64,000 bases of DNA, taken from contig LNDZ01000021.1 in the NCBI GenBank assembly GCA_001464495.1, positions 1 to 64,000 of the forward strand, written 5' to 3'. This document shows, in pieces, positions 1 through 9,134 of the stretch. The notes beneath the pieces were generated by a model. The model was not told where the DNA came from and searched no databases. It saw nothing but the letters and a program-made list of their open reading frames with translations. The stretch is from Betaproteobacteria bacterium Ga0074130 (GTDB taxonomy: Bacteria; Pseudomonadota; Gammaproteobacteria; Burkholderiales; Rhodocyclaceae). Numbering within the stretch: the first letter of the stretch is position 1; the number at the start of each line of letters is the position of its first letter. Made by a program: the position numbers and the translations under genes.

Positions 1-96
1 TGCCAATGATTTGTTCTTCCGTGAATCGCTTCTTCATGTTGCCTCCGTTGAGGCAAACTCTAATTCAATTCCGGACTATTCTCGGGGAGCAGGTCA
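1..96 (-). mobile_element. Terminal part of an IS3-family insertion sequence (IS407-like), cut by the window edge
   Basis: Read on the minus strand, an ATG at 37-35 opens a frame starting MKKRFTEEQIIG, which I recognise as the N-terminus of OrfA of IS3-family (IS407-type) transposases. The outer end of the element reads TGACCTGCTCCCC (positions 96-84), which starts with TG as IS3-family terminal repeats do. So the element enters from the left and ends at 96. The next four bases (97-100, ccgc) would be one copy of a target duplication, but the other end lies outside the window. Only 12 residues of OrfA are visible. Confidence 0.8.
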
Positions 97-436
97 CCGC
101 CAAGCTAAATGCTGTTCGGGCGACTCAACAACCGTCAAAGTGGCCGCTCATTAGCCAAGCGGGTAATGACTACCCAACACTGAGCAAAAAAGCCACCCTG
201 ATTAAATCAGATGGCCGTTTAAGTGGCGGAGAAGGCCTCCAAGCCGTGCCTCAGATATTCCAAGCATCAACATCGCAGCAGCAGTAACGCCGGAGTCGTG
301 CTTTGAACGATGCACATAACAAATTGCATCGTGAATACGCTTAGATGCCCCATCTACAATGCAGGAGACACGAATAGCCTTGCGTAGCCCCAGTTGTGCA
401 AAATGACAGGCGAATAAACCGAAACGAGGCTTAGAA
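97..436. other. Intergenic stretch between the IS end and the DUF2726 gene, with a possible gene remnant
   Basis: No convincing gene is visible. On the minus strand a frame is open from about 441 to a TAA at 202-204 and encodes a plausible-looking peptide (for example RIHDAICYVHRSKHDSG and ISEARLGGLLRHLNGHLI). It has no ATG near its 5' end; a GTG would give only about 37 residues. It may be a decayed gene end or chance. The plus-strand frame covering 6-287 runs across the IS boundary and is not a gene. Confidence 0.35.
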
Positions 437-967
437 ATGAGTTACATATTCGTCTTAATAGGGGTGCTGCTTTTGATCGTGCTATTCAACACGATCATTA
501 AGGCTAAGCTGCAAAAGGAAGAAAGCGGAGATGGTGCCAGCGATGTTCCTTACTTTAGGAAAGCGGTGCTGACAGAAGTTGAGCAGGTGCTGTATCACCG
601 TCTTGTGGAAGCACTGCCAGAGTTGATTATTCTGGCTCAAGTACCAATGTCTGGCCTTGTCGGAATCCGTAAGCAGGGGAACAAAAACTGGCAGGGGCAG
701 TTCAACGCAATAAGCAAAAAGAGCGTTGATTACGTCGTTTGCCGGAAGGACTTTTCTGTTGTGGCAGTCATTGAGCTTGACGACTCGACACATGAGGCCG
801 CAGACCGACAGCAATCGGATGCTGTAAAGAACGCCGCATTTAAGCAGCTGGGGATTGAAATACTACGATTACAGCCGGGCAACATGCCCGCCGCCGAAAG
901 CATCGCCGTAGCATTTGCGACATTCCTGAAGAAAGAAGACCAGCATCCTCCACTTAACGCCGCGTAG
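437..967 (+). CDS. DUF2726 domain protein with N-terminal membrane anchor
   Basis: This encodes 176 residues. Residues 1-20 form one hydrophobic helix (SYIFVLIGVLLLIVLFNTII), so the protein is probably anchored in the inner membrane with a cytoplasmic domain. Residues about 43-150 match the DUF2726 pattern: a start LTEVEQVLYHRLVEALPE, a central KSVDYVVCR, then VAVIELDDSTHE and a late basic/hydrophobic part ending in LGIEILRLQ. DUF2726 is related to PD-(D/E)xK nuclease folds, and the D...ELDD...K arrangement is compatible, but activity is unproven. A GAGG lies about 8 bases before the ATG. It sits alone between an IS end and a tRNA gene, and its base composition is less GC-rich than the core genes, which suggests accessory DNA. 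Confidence 0.75.
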   Translation: MSYIFVLIGVLLLIVLFNTIIKAKLQKEESGDGASDVPYFRKAVLTEVEQVLYHRLVEALPELIILAQVPMSGLVGIRKQGNKNWQGQFNAISKKSVDYVVCRKDFSVVAVIELDDSTHEAADRQQSDAVKNAAFKQLGIEILRLQPGNMPAAESIAVAFATFLKKEDQHPPLNAA

Positions 968-1151
968 CAAAAGAACAGCGGGGTTATTGGCGCGCGCAAC
1001 ATGCCATGAACGTGGCATGCGCATATACCCATGAATAAGGCTGGCAACCCTTCAGAAAGAAGATGTTTTGCCGGTTATAGCCGCTTTGGAATGGGTCACT
1101 AAGACCAAGGAAGAAAGGAAAGCCGTGTGGCTCCCTTTTGTAACAAATGAG

Positions 1152-1241
<90 letters not shown>

Positions 1242-1343
1242 GCGTAGGGCCGCGATTGTATCACCGAACCGGGCGCCATGGGGGCAGCAGATAGGCATCT
1301 GAATGTGGGAGAATGCGCGTCCTGCCTTCGTGTGGAGCACCCC

Positions 1344-2708
1344 ATGTTCCCCACCCTCGCTGTACGCGCGGCCAGAGCATCGGTCGTGTTCCTGTTGTTT
1401 GCCGTGGGCGTCACCCTGGTTACCAATTGCACCCGTCTGTCGCCGCCGGCACACAGGGGCGAGTTGGTCGTGGGTGTTCGCAATACGCCGGTCTTCTACC
1501 AACTTGAGGATGGCGTACCCAGCGGCTTTGACTACGACCTAGCCGCCGCCTTTGCCGCTGAGCTGGGGGTCAAGCTGCGCGTGGTGCCAATCCGCAATAC
1601 GGAAGAGCTTGCCAGTCAATTGCGGCGTGGGCGCATCCACATTGCGCTGTCCATGCCGATTGTCGAAGGCAACAGCGATCTGTTTTTCACATCCTCCTTG
1701 CGCGAGTCGCGCTATGTCGTGGCGCATCAGGCCTACCGCATCGGCCCCAGTGACGTGGACGATCTGGTTGGCCGTTCGATCACGCTAAGTACTCACTCCC
1801 CTGCCCTTGAACTCTTGAAGAGTCTGCCGCAAAAACTGCAGATATTCACGCAGGACAAGGGCGACGAAATCAGCCTGCTGGCACGCATTTCAGAGCAGAA
1901 AGCTGACCTGGTGGTCACGGACAGCTTGCACTTTGATATCGCCTCAAACTTCTACCCTGATCTGCGGGTTGGTTTCACCCTGCCCGGCCGTATTCAGCTC
2001 GGTTGGGCATTTGCGGATGGCGAAAGCGAGCTCTACACCAAGGCACTGACCTTCCTCGAAACCGCCCGCGAGAACGGCACGCTGGCGCGCCTTGAAGACC
2101 GCTACTTTGGCCACATCCGGCGCATCAGTGAACAAGGGACTGCGCGCTTTTTGCAAGATATTCAAACCAAGCTGCCTGCGCATCGCCGCAGCTTTGAGAT
2201 CAGCCAGGAGATCACCGGCATTGACTGGCGGCTGCTCGCCGCGCTGGCCTATCAGGAGTCAAAGTGGGACCCGCTCGCAACCTCATTCACCGGCGTGCGG
2301 GGCATGATGATGCTGACCGGCGATACGGCAGACCGCATGGGGGTGACTAATCGACTCGATCCCCGACAGAGCATCCGTGCCGGCTCAAAGTATCTTGAAC
2401 TACTTTACGATGACCTGCCGGAGAGCATCAAAGACCCTGATCGGCTATGGATGGCCCTCGCCGCCTACAACCTAGGCATGGGCCACATGAACGGTGGTCG
2501 TGCGATTGCCGAGAGCATGAAACTCGACCCGAATTCTTGGTATGAGATGAAGAAGGTGCTGCCGCTGTTGGCACGACCCGAGTATTACAGCCGCCTCAAG
2601 AGCGGCCGGGCGCGCGGGGGTGAAGCGGTGATCATGGTCGAGAATATCCGTACTTACTACGACATCCTGACGCGCTTTGAGCCAGCCTATAAGCCGCTGC
2701 TTGAGTAA
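1344..2708 (+). CDS. mltF: Membrane-bound lytic murein transglycosylase F
   Basis: The 454-residue product has a hydrophobic export signal (VVFLLFAVGVTLVTNC). A solute-binding-like domain follows (residues about 38-270, starting ELVVGVRNTPVFYQ). The C-terminal half is an SLT lytic transglycosylase domain with the catalytic Glu in LAYQESKWDP, followed by TGVRGMMMLT and AAYNLGMGH. This two-domain layout is diagnostic of MltF, which cleaves peptidoglycan glycan strands non-hydrolytically at the outer membrane. The frame is open upstream to 1278, but I chose the ATG at 1344 because a GTGGAG lies 6-7 bases before it and the signal peptide then begins properly. The cysteine after VTN is only a weak lipobox. 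The gene ends just before a shared bidirectional terminator. Confidence 0.93.
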   Translation: MFPTLAVRAARASVVFLLFAVGVTLVTNCTRLSPPAHRGELVVGVRNTPVFYQLEDGVPSGFDYDLAAAFAAELGVKLRVVPIRNTEELASQLRRGRIHIALSMPIVEGNSDLFFTSSLRESRYVVAHQAYRIGPSDVDDLVGRSITLSTHSPALELLKSLPQKLQIFTQDKGDEISLLARISEQKADLVVTDSLHFDIASNFYPDLRVGFTLPGRIQLGWAFADGESELYTKALTFLETARENGTLARLEDRYFGHIRRISEQGTARFLQDIQTKLPAHRRSFEISQEITGIDWRLLAALAYQESKWDPLATSFTGVRGMMMLTGDTADRMGVTNRLDPRQSIRAGSKYLELLYDDLPESIKDPDRLWMALAAYNLGMGHMNGGRAIAESMKLDPNSWYEMKKVLPLLARPEYYSRLKSGRARGGEAVIMVENIRTYYDILTRFEPAYKPLLE

Positions 2709-2720
2709 GCGATACCCATG

Positions 2721-2762
2721 AAAAAACGCGGCCCCGGTGTAATCACCGGGGCCGCGTTTTTT
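2721..2762. terminator. Bidirectional rho-independent terminator between mltF and serS
   Basis: A perfect 13-bp stem (2727-2739 with 2744-2756, CGCGGCCCCGGTG) closes a 4-base loop. It is flanked by six A on the left and a T-run on the right, so it can stop both mltF (plus) and serS (minus) transcripts. Confidence 0.93.
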
Positions 2763-2781
2763 ATGCCTGCCAACCTTTCGA

Positions 2782-4180
<1,399 letters not shown>

Positions 4181-4190
4181 TGAAAGGGGG

Positions 4191-5504
4191 TTACTTTTTC
4201 TTTGCTTGTCTATCCAGCTCGCGCAAATGCGCCAGCTTGTCGGCAATCTTGAGTTCCAACCCGCGCGGTGTGGGCTGATACCAGTTGGGCTTGGCCATGC
4301 CCTCGGGGAAGTAGTTCTCACCGGCGGCATAGGCTTCAGGCTCGTCATGGGCATAGCGGTAGTCCTTGCCCAGCCCCATGTTCTTCATCAGCTTGGTCGG
4401 TGCATTACGCAAGTGATCGGGCACCGGCCTCGACTTGTCCTTTGCCACAAAGGCGCGAGCCGCATTATACGCGGCGTAAGCGGCGTTCGATTTAGCCGCA
4501 ATTGCCAGATACTGCGCGGCTTCGGCCAGCGCCAGCTCACCTTCGGGGCTGCCTAGGCGTTCGTAGATGGCGCAGGCATTGAGCGAAATTTCCCAAGCGC
4601 GTGGATCGGCCAAGCCAATATCCTCGATCGCCATGCGCACCAAACGACGGCCCATGTAGAGCGGGTCGGCGCCGCCATCCAACATACGTACCAACCAGTA
4701 CAGCGCCGCGTCCGGGTCGGAACCACGCACGGACTTGTGTAGCGCCGAGATTTGGTCGTAGAACGCATCCCCGCCCTTGTCGAAACGGCGCAAATCGCTG
4801 GCGAGGGCGTTCTCGAGGAAAGGCGTGTCGATTCGCTCCACACCTGCGGTTTCTGCCGCGGTACGAATCTGCGCGAGCACATTTAATAGACGGCGCGCAT
4901 CACCATCGGCATAGCCAATCAGCCGGTCGCGCGCGTCATCCTCAAAGTCCACCTCTGCAAAGGCTTCCTGACGGGCACGCTCAAATAGCTGCGTCAGGTC
5001 ATCCTCGCTCAAGCTCTTGAGCACATACACCGCTGCACGCGACAGCAGCGCGGAATTCACTTCGAAAGACGGGTTCTCAGTCGTGGCACCGATAAAGGTC
5101 ACAACGCCGCTTTCCACATAGGGGAGGAAAGCATCTTGCTGGGACTTGTTAAAGCGGTGCACTTCATCAACAAACAGAATGGTGCGGCGCTGATGCTGAG
5201 CCAGTGTGTGTTCGGCCTGCTGCATGGCCTCGCGGATATCCTTCACGCCGGAAAACACAGCGGACAGGGCAATAAACTCGGCATCAAAACTAGCTGCCAT
5301 CAGGCGCGCCAGTGTGGTCTTACCCACCCCCGGTGGGCCCCACAGAATCATGGAATGCGGGGTACCAGACTCAAAGGCTAATCGCAGTGGCTTACCCGGC
5401 CCAAGCAGATGCTTTTGCCCGATGACCTCGGCCAGTGTCTTGGGGCGCAGCAGTTCGGCCAGCGGTGCGTGCGGCACCTCAGGCGTTCCAAGCAGATCGC
5501 TCAT
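4191..5504 (-). CDS. rarA: Replication-associated recombination protein RarA (AAA+ ATPase)
   Basis: The 437-residue protein is a clamp-loader-like AAA+ ATPase (MgsA/WRNIP1 family) acting at stalled forks. Visible signatures are Walker A GPPGVGKTT (about residue 56), Walker B LFVDEVHRFNKSQQDAFLP, sensor 1 IGATTENPSFEVN and the arginine-finger region LLSRAAVYVL. The C-terminal tetramerisation part contains LVRMAIEDIGLADPRA. Its ATG overlaps the lolA stop (ATGA), so translation is probably coupled. The order lolA-rarA-serS is the same as in E. coli. Confidence 0.97.
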   Translation of the reverse strand: MSDLLGTPEVPHAPLAELLRPKTLAEVIGQKHLLGPGKPLRLAFESGTPHSMILWGPPGVGKTTLARLMAASFDAEFIALSAVFSGVKDIREAMQQAEHTLAQHQRRTILFVDEVHRFNKSQQDAFLPYVESGVVTFIGATTENPSFEVNSALLSRAAVYVLKSLSEDDLTQLFERARQEAFAEVDFEDDARDRLIGYADGDARRLLNVLAQIRTAAETAGVERIDTPFLENALASDLRRFDKGGDAFYDQISALHKSVRGSDPDAALYWLVRMLDGGADPLYMGRRLVRMAIEDIGLADPRAWEISLNACAIYERLGSPEGELALAEAAQYLAIAAKSNAAYAAYNAARAFVAKDKSRPVPDHLRNAPTKLMKNMGLGKDYRYAHDEPEAYAAGENYFPEGMAKPNWYQPTPRGLELKIADKLAHLRELDRQAKKK

Positions 5505-6124
5505 TCACCCACCACATCGACACCCTTGGGGGGCGTAAAGCTGAACATACCGTTGGGCAGCGAAGGATTGCGCTCAAAGCTGCTGAACACCAGCGTGGTG
5601 ACCTGACCAAAGTTGTCGCGCACTTCCATCAGGCGCGGCTGCTTGTCGGCAAAGCCGATGCGCACACGTGCAAACGTGCTGTCCTTATCCTTGGGAATGG
5701 CATCCACAATCTCTAGCCCATCGACCGTGCCCGGTTCGCTCAGGGTAAAGCTCTTTTCGATGTCGCTATTGCCAGCGAGAATGGCCACAGGGCTGCTGCC
5801 GAGTGCGGCGCCCAGCTTCTTGATGGTGACCTGCTCCAGATCCTTGTCATAGCTCCACAGCTTGACGCCATCGCTGACCAGCAGTTGCTGATACGGCTTT
5901 TCGTAGCTCCAGCGAAACTTGCCCGGACGGGAGAATGCCATGATGCCAGCCGACTCCTGAGGCTTACGTCCAGACTTGCCGACCACCACCTGTACGAAGC
6001 TCGCCTTGGCCGAGCGCGTTTCGGCTAGAAAGGCCTTCAGTTCGGCAATGCCGCCGGCCGCGGCAGGGAAGCTCGACAAGGACAAAGAGAAAAGCAGCAG
6101 AAAGGGCGCAAGGTAGGGTTTCAT
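5501..6124 (-). CDS. lolA: Outer-membrane lipoprotein carrier protein LolA
   Basis: The 207-residue periplasmic chaperone carries lipoproteins from LolCDE to LolB. The chosen start (6124, MKPYLAPFLLLFSLSL) gives a clean signal peptide with a cleavage site after FPAAA. The mature part begins GIAELKAFLAETRSAKASF and contains the family pattern PGKFRWSYEKPYQQLLVSDG followed by LWSYDKDLEQVT. The frame is open upstream to 6382, but that part overlaps the res gene in another frame and is not LolA-like. In E. coli lolA follows ftsK directly; here a 6.7-kb insert lies between them, so lolA-rarA-serS must use another promoter. Confidence 0.95.
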   Translation of the reverse strand: MKPYLAPFLLLFSLSLSSFPAAAGGIAELKAFLAETRSAKASFVQVVVGKSGRKPQESAGIMAFSRPGKFRWSYEKPYQQLLVSDGVKLWSYDKDLEQVTIKKLGAALGSSPVAILAGNSDIEKSFTLSEPGTVDGLEIVDAIPKDKDSTFARVRIGFADKQPRLMEVRDNFGQVTTLVFSSFERNPSLPNGMFSFTPPKGVDVVGE

Positions 6125-6188
6125 CCCTGCATTTTGCCAGACCCGGCCTAGAATCGGGCGGGCTGGACACGTTGCCTTACAAGACGGC

Positions 6189-9134
6189 TCAAGCAAAAGA
6201 AAGGCGTGCCTGACCCAATCCTCCCGCCTGCGGCCTGACCCGTGCAAAAGCCAGCAGCTCATGCATACGCGCCTGTTTGCTGCGCCAGTCACGGAAAAGC
6301 TCCTCCCCCACAAGTGCATAGTGCCAAGGCAGTCCGTCACGTAGTTCGGGGGGCAAGGTGTTGATACGCTCACACCACGCATGCGCTGCTTTCAGTTTGC
6401 GCTGAACATTCGGGTGGCTGGTTTGCGCCTGCGCCTTGGTTTCCACGAGATAAATCGCCTCTGCGGTGCGCACCAGAAAATCCGGCGAATAGAAGGCAGG
6501 CAGCCCATCCTCTTTCACATAGCGTAAGCGTGCAAAGTCGTGGCGCGTTTCGCTGATCTTGCAATGGGCTGAGACACCTGAATCCGCTTCAGCCCATTCA
6601 ATAAAGGCTTTTTCTAGGCCACCGCTACGGGTCGGGAAAGGCAAACGCTCATAGATGCATTTATTCACAAGCAGCGAAGCACACTCGCGCATGACGAGCG
6701 AGCCAACCTCCGACAAGTGACGGTGACGGACTTCCACCTCCCCCACAATCGGCCGCTCTTCGGCCTCAATTAAGGCCAGTGCAAACACCTGTGTGATGTG
6801 CTCCACCAACGGGTTAAGCAGTAGCAGGCGCCATCCCTCATCGGCCATCGGGTCAAAGCTCGCCCCGAACAGGCGGTTCCGAATGTAGTCCTCCAACCAT
6901 CCGGCCAGCGCCGCTGTGGTGGCTTGCAAATAGGGCTTTTCTACATGCGTTGCGATCTTGCGGTTCTTGGGTAGCGGCTGACTCAGCGCCTGCCCGATGC
7001 GTCGCGTCAGGCGGGCCAGATAGTCGTTGTAGCCGGCCACGTTCATGACCGCACCATCCACGCGGTAATCGCCAAACAGCGTAGTGCTCAGCAAGTCCTG
7101 CGAGACAAAAGTATCGCCCTTGCCCAGCATGGCGCGCAACTCCTCCACACCCATAGCGGTGAAGGCTGGCAGCTTGCTCATATCCGGCGCTTGATGTTGC
7201 AGCCGTTCTTCGGCCTCGCGCAAGATGAAAGGCAAGGCAAAGTCGAACTTCTCATGGCCGTCGCGCAAGCCCACCTTGATCATGTCGCCCAGCGGATTCG
7301 GCTCATCGTCATCGTCTTCCATGACACCCGCCACACCCGCCTGCATCAGCTCGTCGTAGAAAGACTGGAAAGCAGGATGTTCAACAATCGAAAGAATGTC
7401 GATCAGGCTGGCTGGCTCCGTACCGGTGTTGATGCGCTCGCGGTTCTCCCGCTTGATATCTTCGTATTCGCTATCGCGCCACATCAGGCGCAGGCCGCGC
7501 CCAATCGTCTGCTCCAACAGGATTTGCGCTTGTGATGATCGCAGCGGCACGATCACGCAGATGTTGTTCACGTCAAAACCTTCGCGCAGCATCAGCACGC
7601 TCACAATCACACGCGGCGTGGCATGTTTATCCACATTGAAGAGACGCTCACGCACTGGAGCCCAGTCCTTCTCGCCCAGTTCGGCCTTCTTGCCCGAGTC
7701 AATCGCCATCACCTCATCGTCGCCCATCCCCTCATCACGCAGGAATTGCACCACCAGCGGCGATACCGTCGTGTCTTCACACACCACCAGCATCTTGGGG
7801 TGGCGCGTCGGGTCAATGGCAGCAAAGTCAGTTTCTAGACGTTTCAACTTGGCCAAGCCAGCACGCAGCATCACGCGCTGACCTTCGCTCAGAATAGGGT
7901 TGCCCTCATCATCGCGCTCAGCCTTGAATTCCAGCGGCAACGCACCGATTTCCTTGCGCCGATCCAGCACCAGCGACTTCACCAAGCCAGCGCGCATGGC
8001 GCTCTTAAGGTCGAAGTCCACCACAATGTGCGGGAAGAACACCTTACGCTTGTTCTTGCCGCCGCCCACATCGTTGTAAGGCGTGGCCGAAAAGTCCACT
8101 TGCACAAAGCGGGCACCTTTTTTCTCGGCAATCCGCGTCAGGCTCTTTTGCCACTCCACCTCGCTGGCTTCGCCTTCTTTTTTCACCTCGTGAATGTGGT
8201 GCGCCTCATCGTTGAACACCATCAAGGCAGGCAAGTCAGCCAGATAATCCAGCACGCCGCCTCGCGCAAAACGCCGGTCCAACGTTTCGAGGGCATTCCC
8301 CGCTGCCTTGCCCGGTGTCAGTGGCAACAGCTCGGCAATCACCGTTTGCGGGTCAGCCAGCGCCTCGCCACTGGCCGGGGCCAGAATATCGGCCTCGACT
8401 TCCTCTTCATCTTCGCCGCTCAGCACATGCCAATTGGCAATCGCAATCAAGCCATTGCCCGTGGTTTTGCTGCCGATTTCCTGCTTCTCGCACACATTGC
8501 CTTGCACAAACCCAAACACGCGCTCGCGGTGCTGCTCGGGGATAAATAGCTCAGCAAACTGCGCAATGTCCGAGGTCGAAAAATCACGCATGCCGTTCTT
8601 CTGCTTGCCGCGGAGCGCATCCAACAGGCGGTCATACACAATCAAGCCGGGGGCCACGATCAGGAAATGACGCGTGAACTTGTCATCGTCCATGCCTTCG
8701 GCCAGCATCGCCGTCTTGTTCAGCAGTTGCCAGATCATTAGCGCCTGCATCACCCACGTTTTGCCCGTGCCCGTGGCCATCTTGAGGCAATACTTGGGGT
8801 GGTCATGCTTGGCCTGCGTCACTTCATTCAGGCGGCCACCCATCAGCAGCGCATCGGCCGCCACGGCCTGATACAGGCCCTTGAGCGACGTGGTGCCCAG
8901 CACCTCGTGTGCCACGATGGTGTTAAGAATTGCCTGCCGCTGTCCGTCATGAAAATTGAAGCTGCGCGTCTGGCAATAGTCGGCCAGAAACCACCAGCGC
9001 AACAGCTCAGCGGTCGTGGGTGTCACCAGCTCGTAAATATCGGCCACGCCATCTTCTAGGCCAATGCACAGTTGCTCGGTCTTGGCGGTGAGCGCCTTGG
9101 CCAGTGCCAGCGGGTCGTCCTTGGGCGTGCTCAT
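6189..9134 (-). CDS. res: Type III restriction endonuclease, Res subunit
   Basis: The 981-residue protein combines a superfamily 2 helicase/translocase with a C-terminal nuclease, as in type III Res subunits (EcoP15I type). Walker A is KMATGTGKT at about residue 119, the DEAH-type box is FNDEAHHIHE near 310, and VDFSATPYND fits motif III. A later helicase motif is TIGRGLRLMWR. The C-terminal nuclease has a PD-(D/E)xK pattern, SPDFLVRTAEAIYLVETKAQ, near residues 883-902. The protein needs Mod for sequence recognition and cleaves DNA with unmodified head-to-head sites. The start codon overlaps the mod stop (ATGA), so mod and res are translationally coupled. No frame damage is seen. Confidence 0.95.
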   Translation of the reverse strand: MSTPKDDPLALAKALTAKTEQLCIGLEDGVADIYELVTPTTAELLRWWFLADYCQTRSFNFHDGQRQAILNTIVAHEVLGTTSLKGLYQAVAADALLMGGRLNEVTQAKHDHPKYCLKMATGTGKTWVMQALMIWQLLNKTAMLAEGMDDDKFTRHFLIVAPGLIVYDRLLDALRGKQKNGMRDFSTSDIAQFAELFIPEQHRERVFGFVQGNVCEKQEIGSKTTGNGLIAIANWHVLSGEDEEEVEADILAPASGEALADPQTVIAELLPLTPGKAAGNALETLDRRFARGGVLDYLADLPALMVFNDEAHHIHEVKKEGEASEVEWQKSLTRIAEKKGARFVQVDFSATPYNDVGGGKNKRKVFFPHIVVDFDLKSAMRAGLVKSLVLDRRKEIGALPLEFKAERDDEGNPILSEGQRVMLRAGLAKLKRLETDFAAIDPTRHPKMLVVCEDTTVSPLVVQFLRDEGMGDDEVMAIDSGKKAELGEKDWAPVRERLFNVDKHATPRVIVSVLMLREGFDVNNICVIVPLRSSQAQILLEQTIGRGLRLMWRDSEYEDIKRENRERINTGTEPASLIDILSIVEHPAFQSFYDELMQAGVAGVMEDDDDEPNPLGDMIKVGLRDGHEKFDFALPFILREAEERLQHQAPDMSKLPAFTAMGVEELRAMLGKGDTFVSQDLLSTTLFGDYRVDGAVMNVAGYNDYLARLTRRIGQALSQPLPKNRKIATHVEKPYLQATTAALAGWLEDYIRNRLFGASFDPMADEGWRLLLLNPLVEHITQVFALALIEAEERPIVGEVEVRHRHLSEVGSLVMRECASLLVNKCIYERLPFPTRSGGLEKAFIEWAEADSGVSAHCKISETRHDFARLRYVKEDGLPAFYSPDFLVRTAEAIYLVETKAQAQTSHPNVQRKLKAAHAWCERINTLPPELRDGLPWHYALVGEELFRDWRSKQARMHELLAFARVRPQAGGLGQARLSFA

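Noticed and set aside
6..287. Plus-strand open frame of 93 codons at the left edge
   Set aside because: It runs across the IS end at position 96 and is antisense to the OrfA start; no family resemblance.
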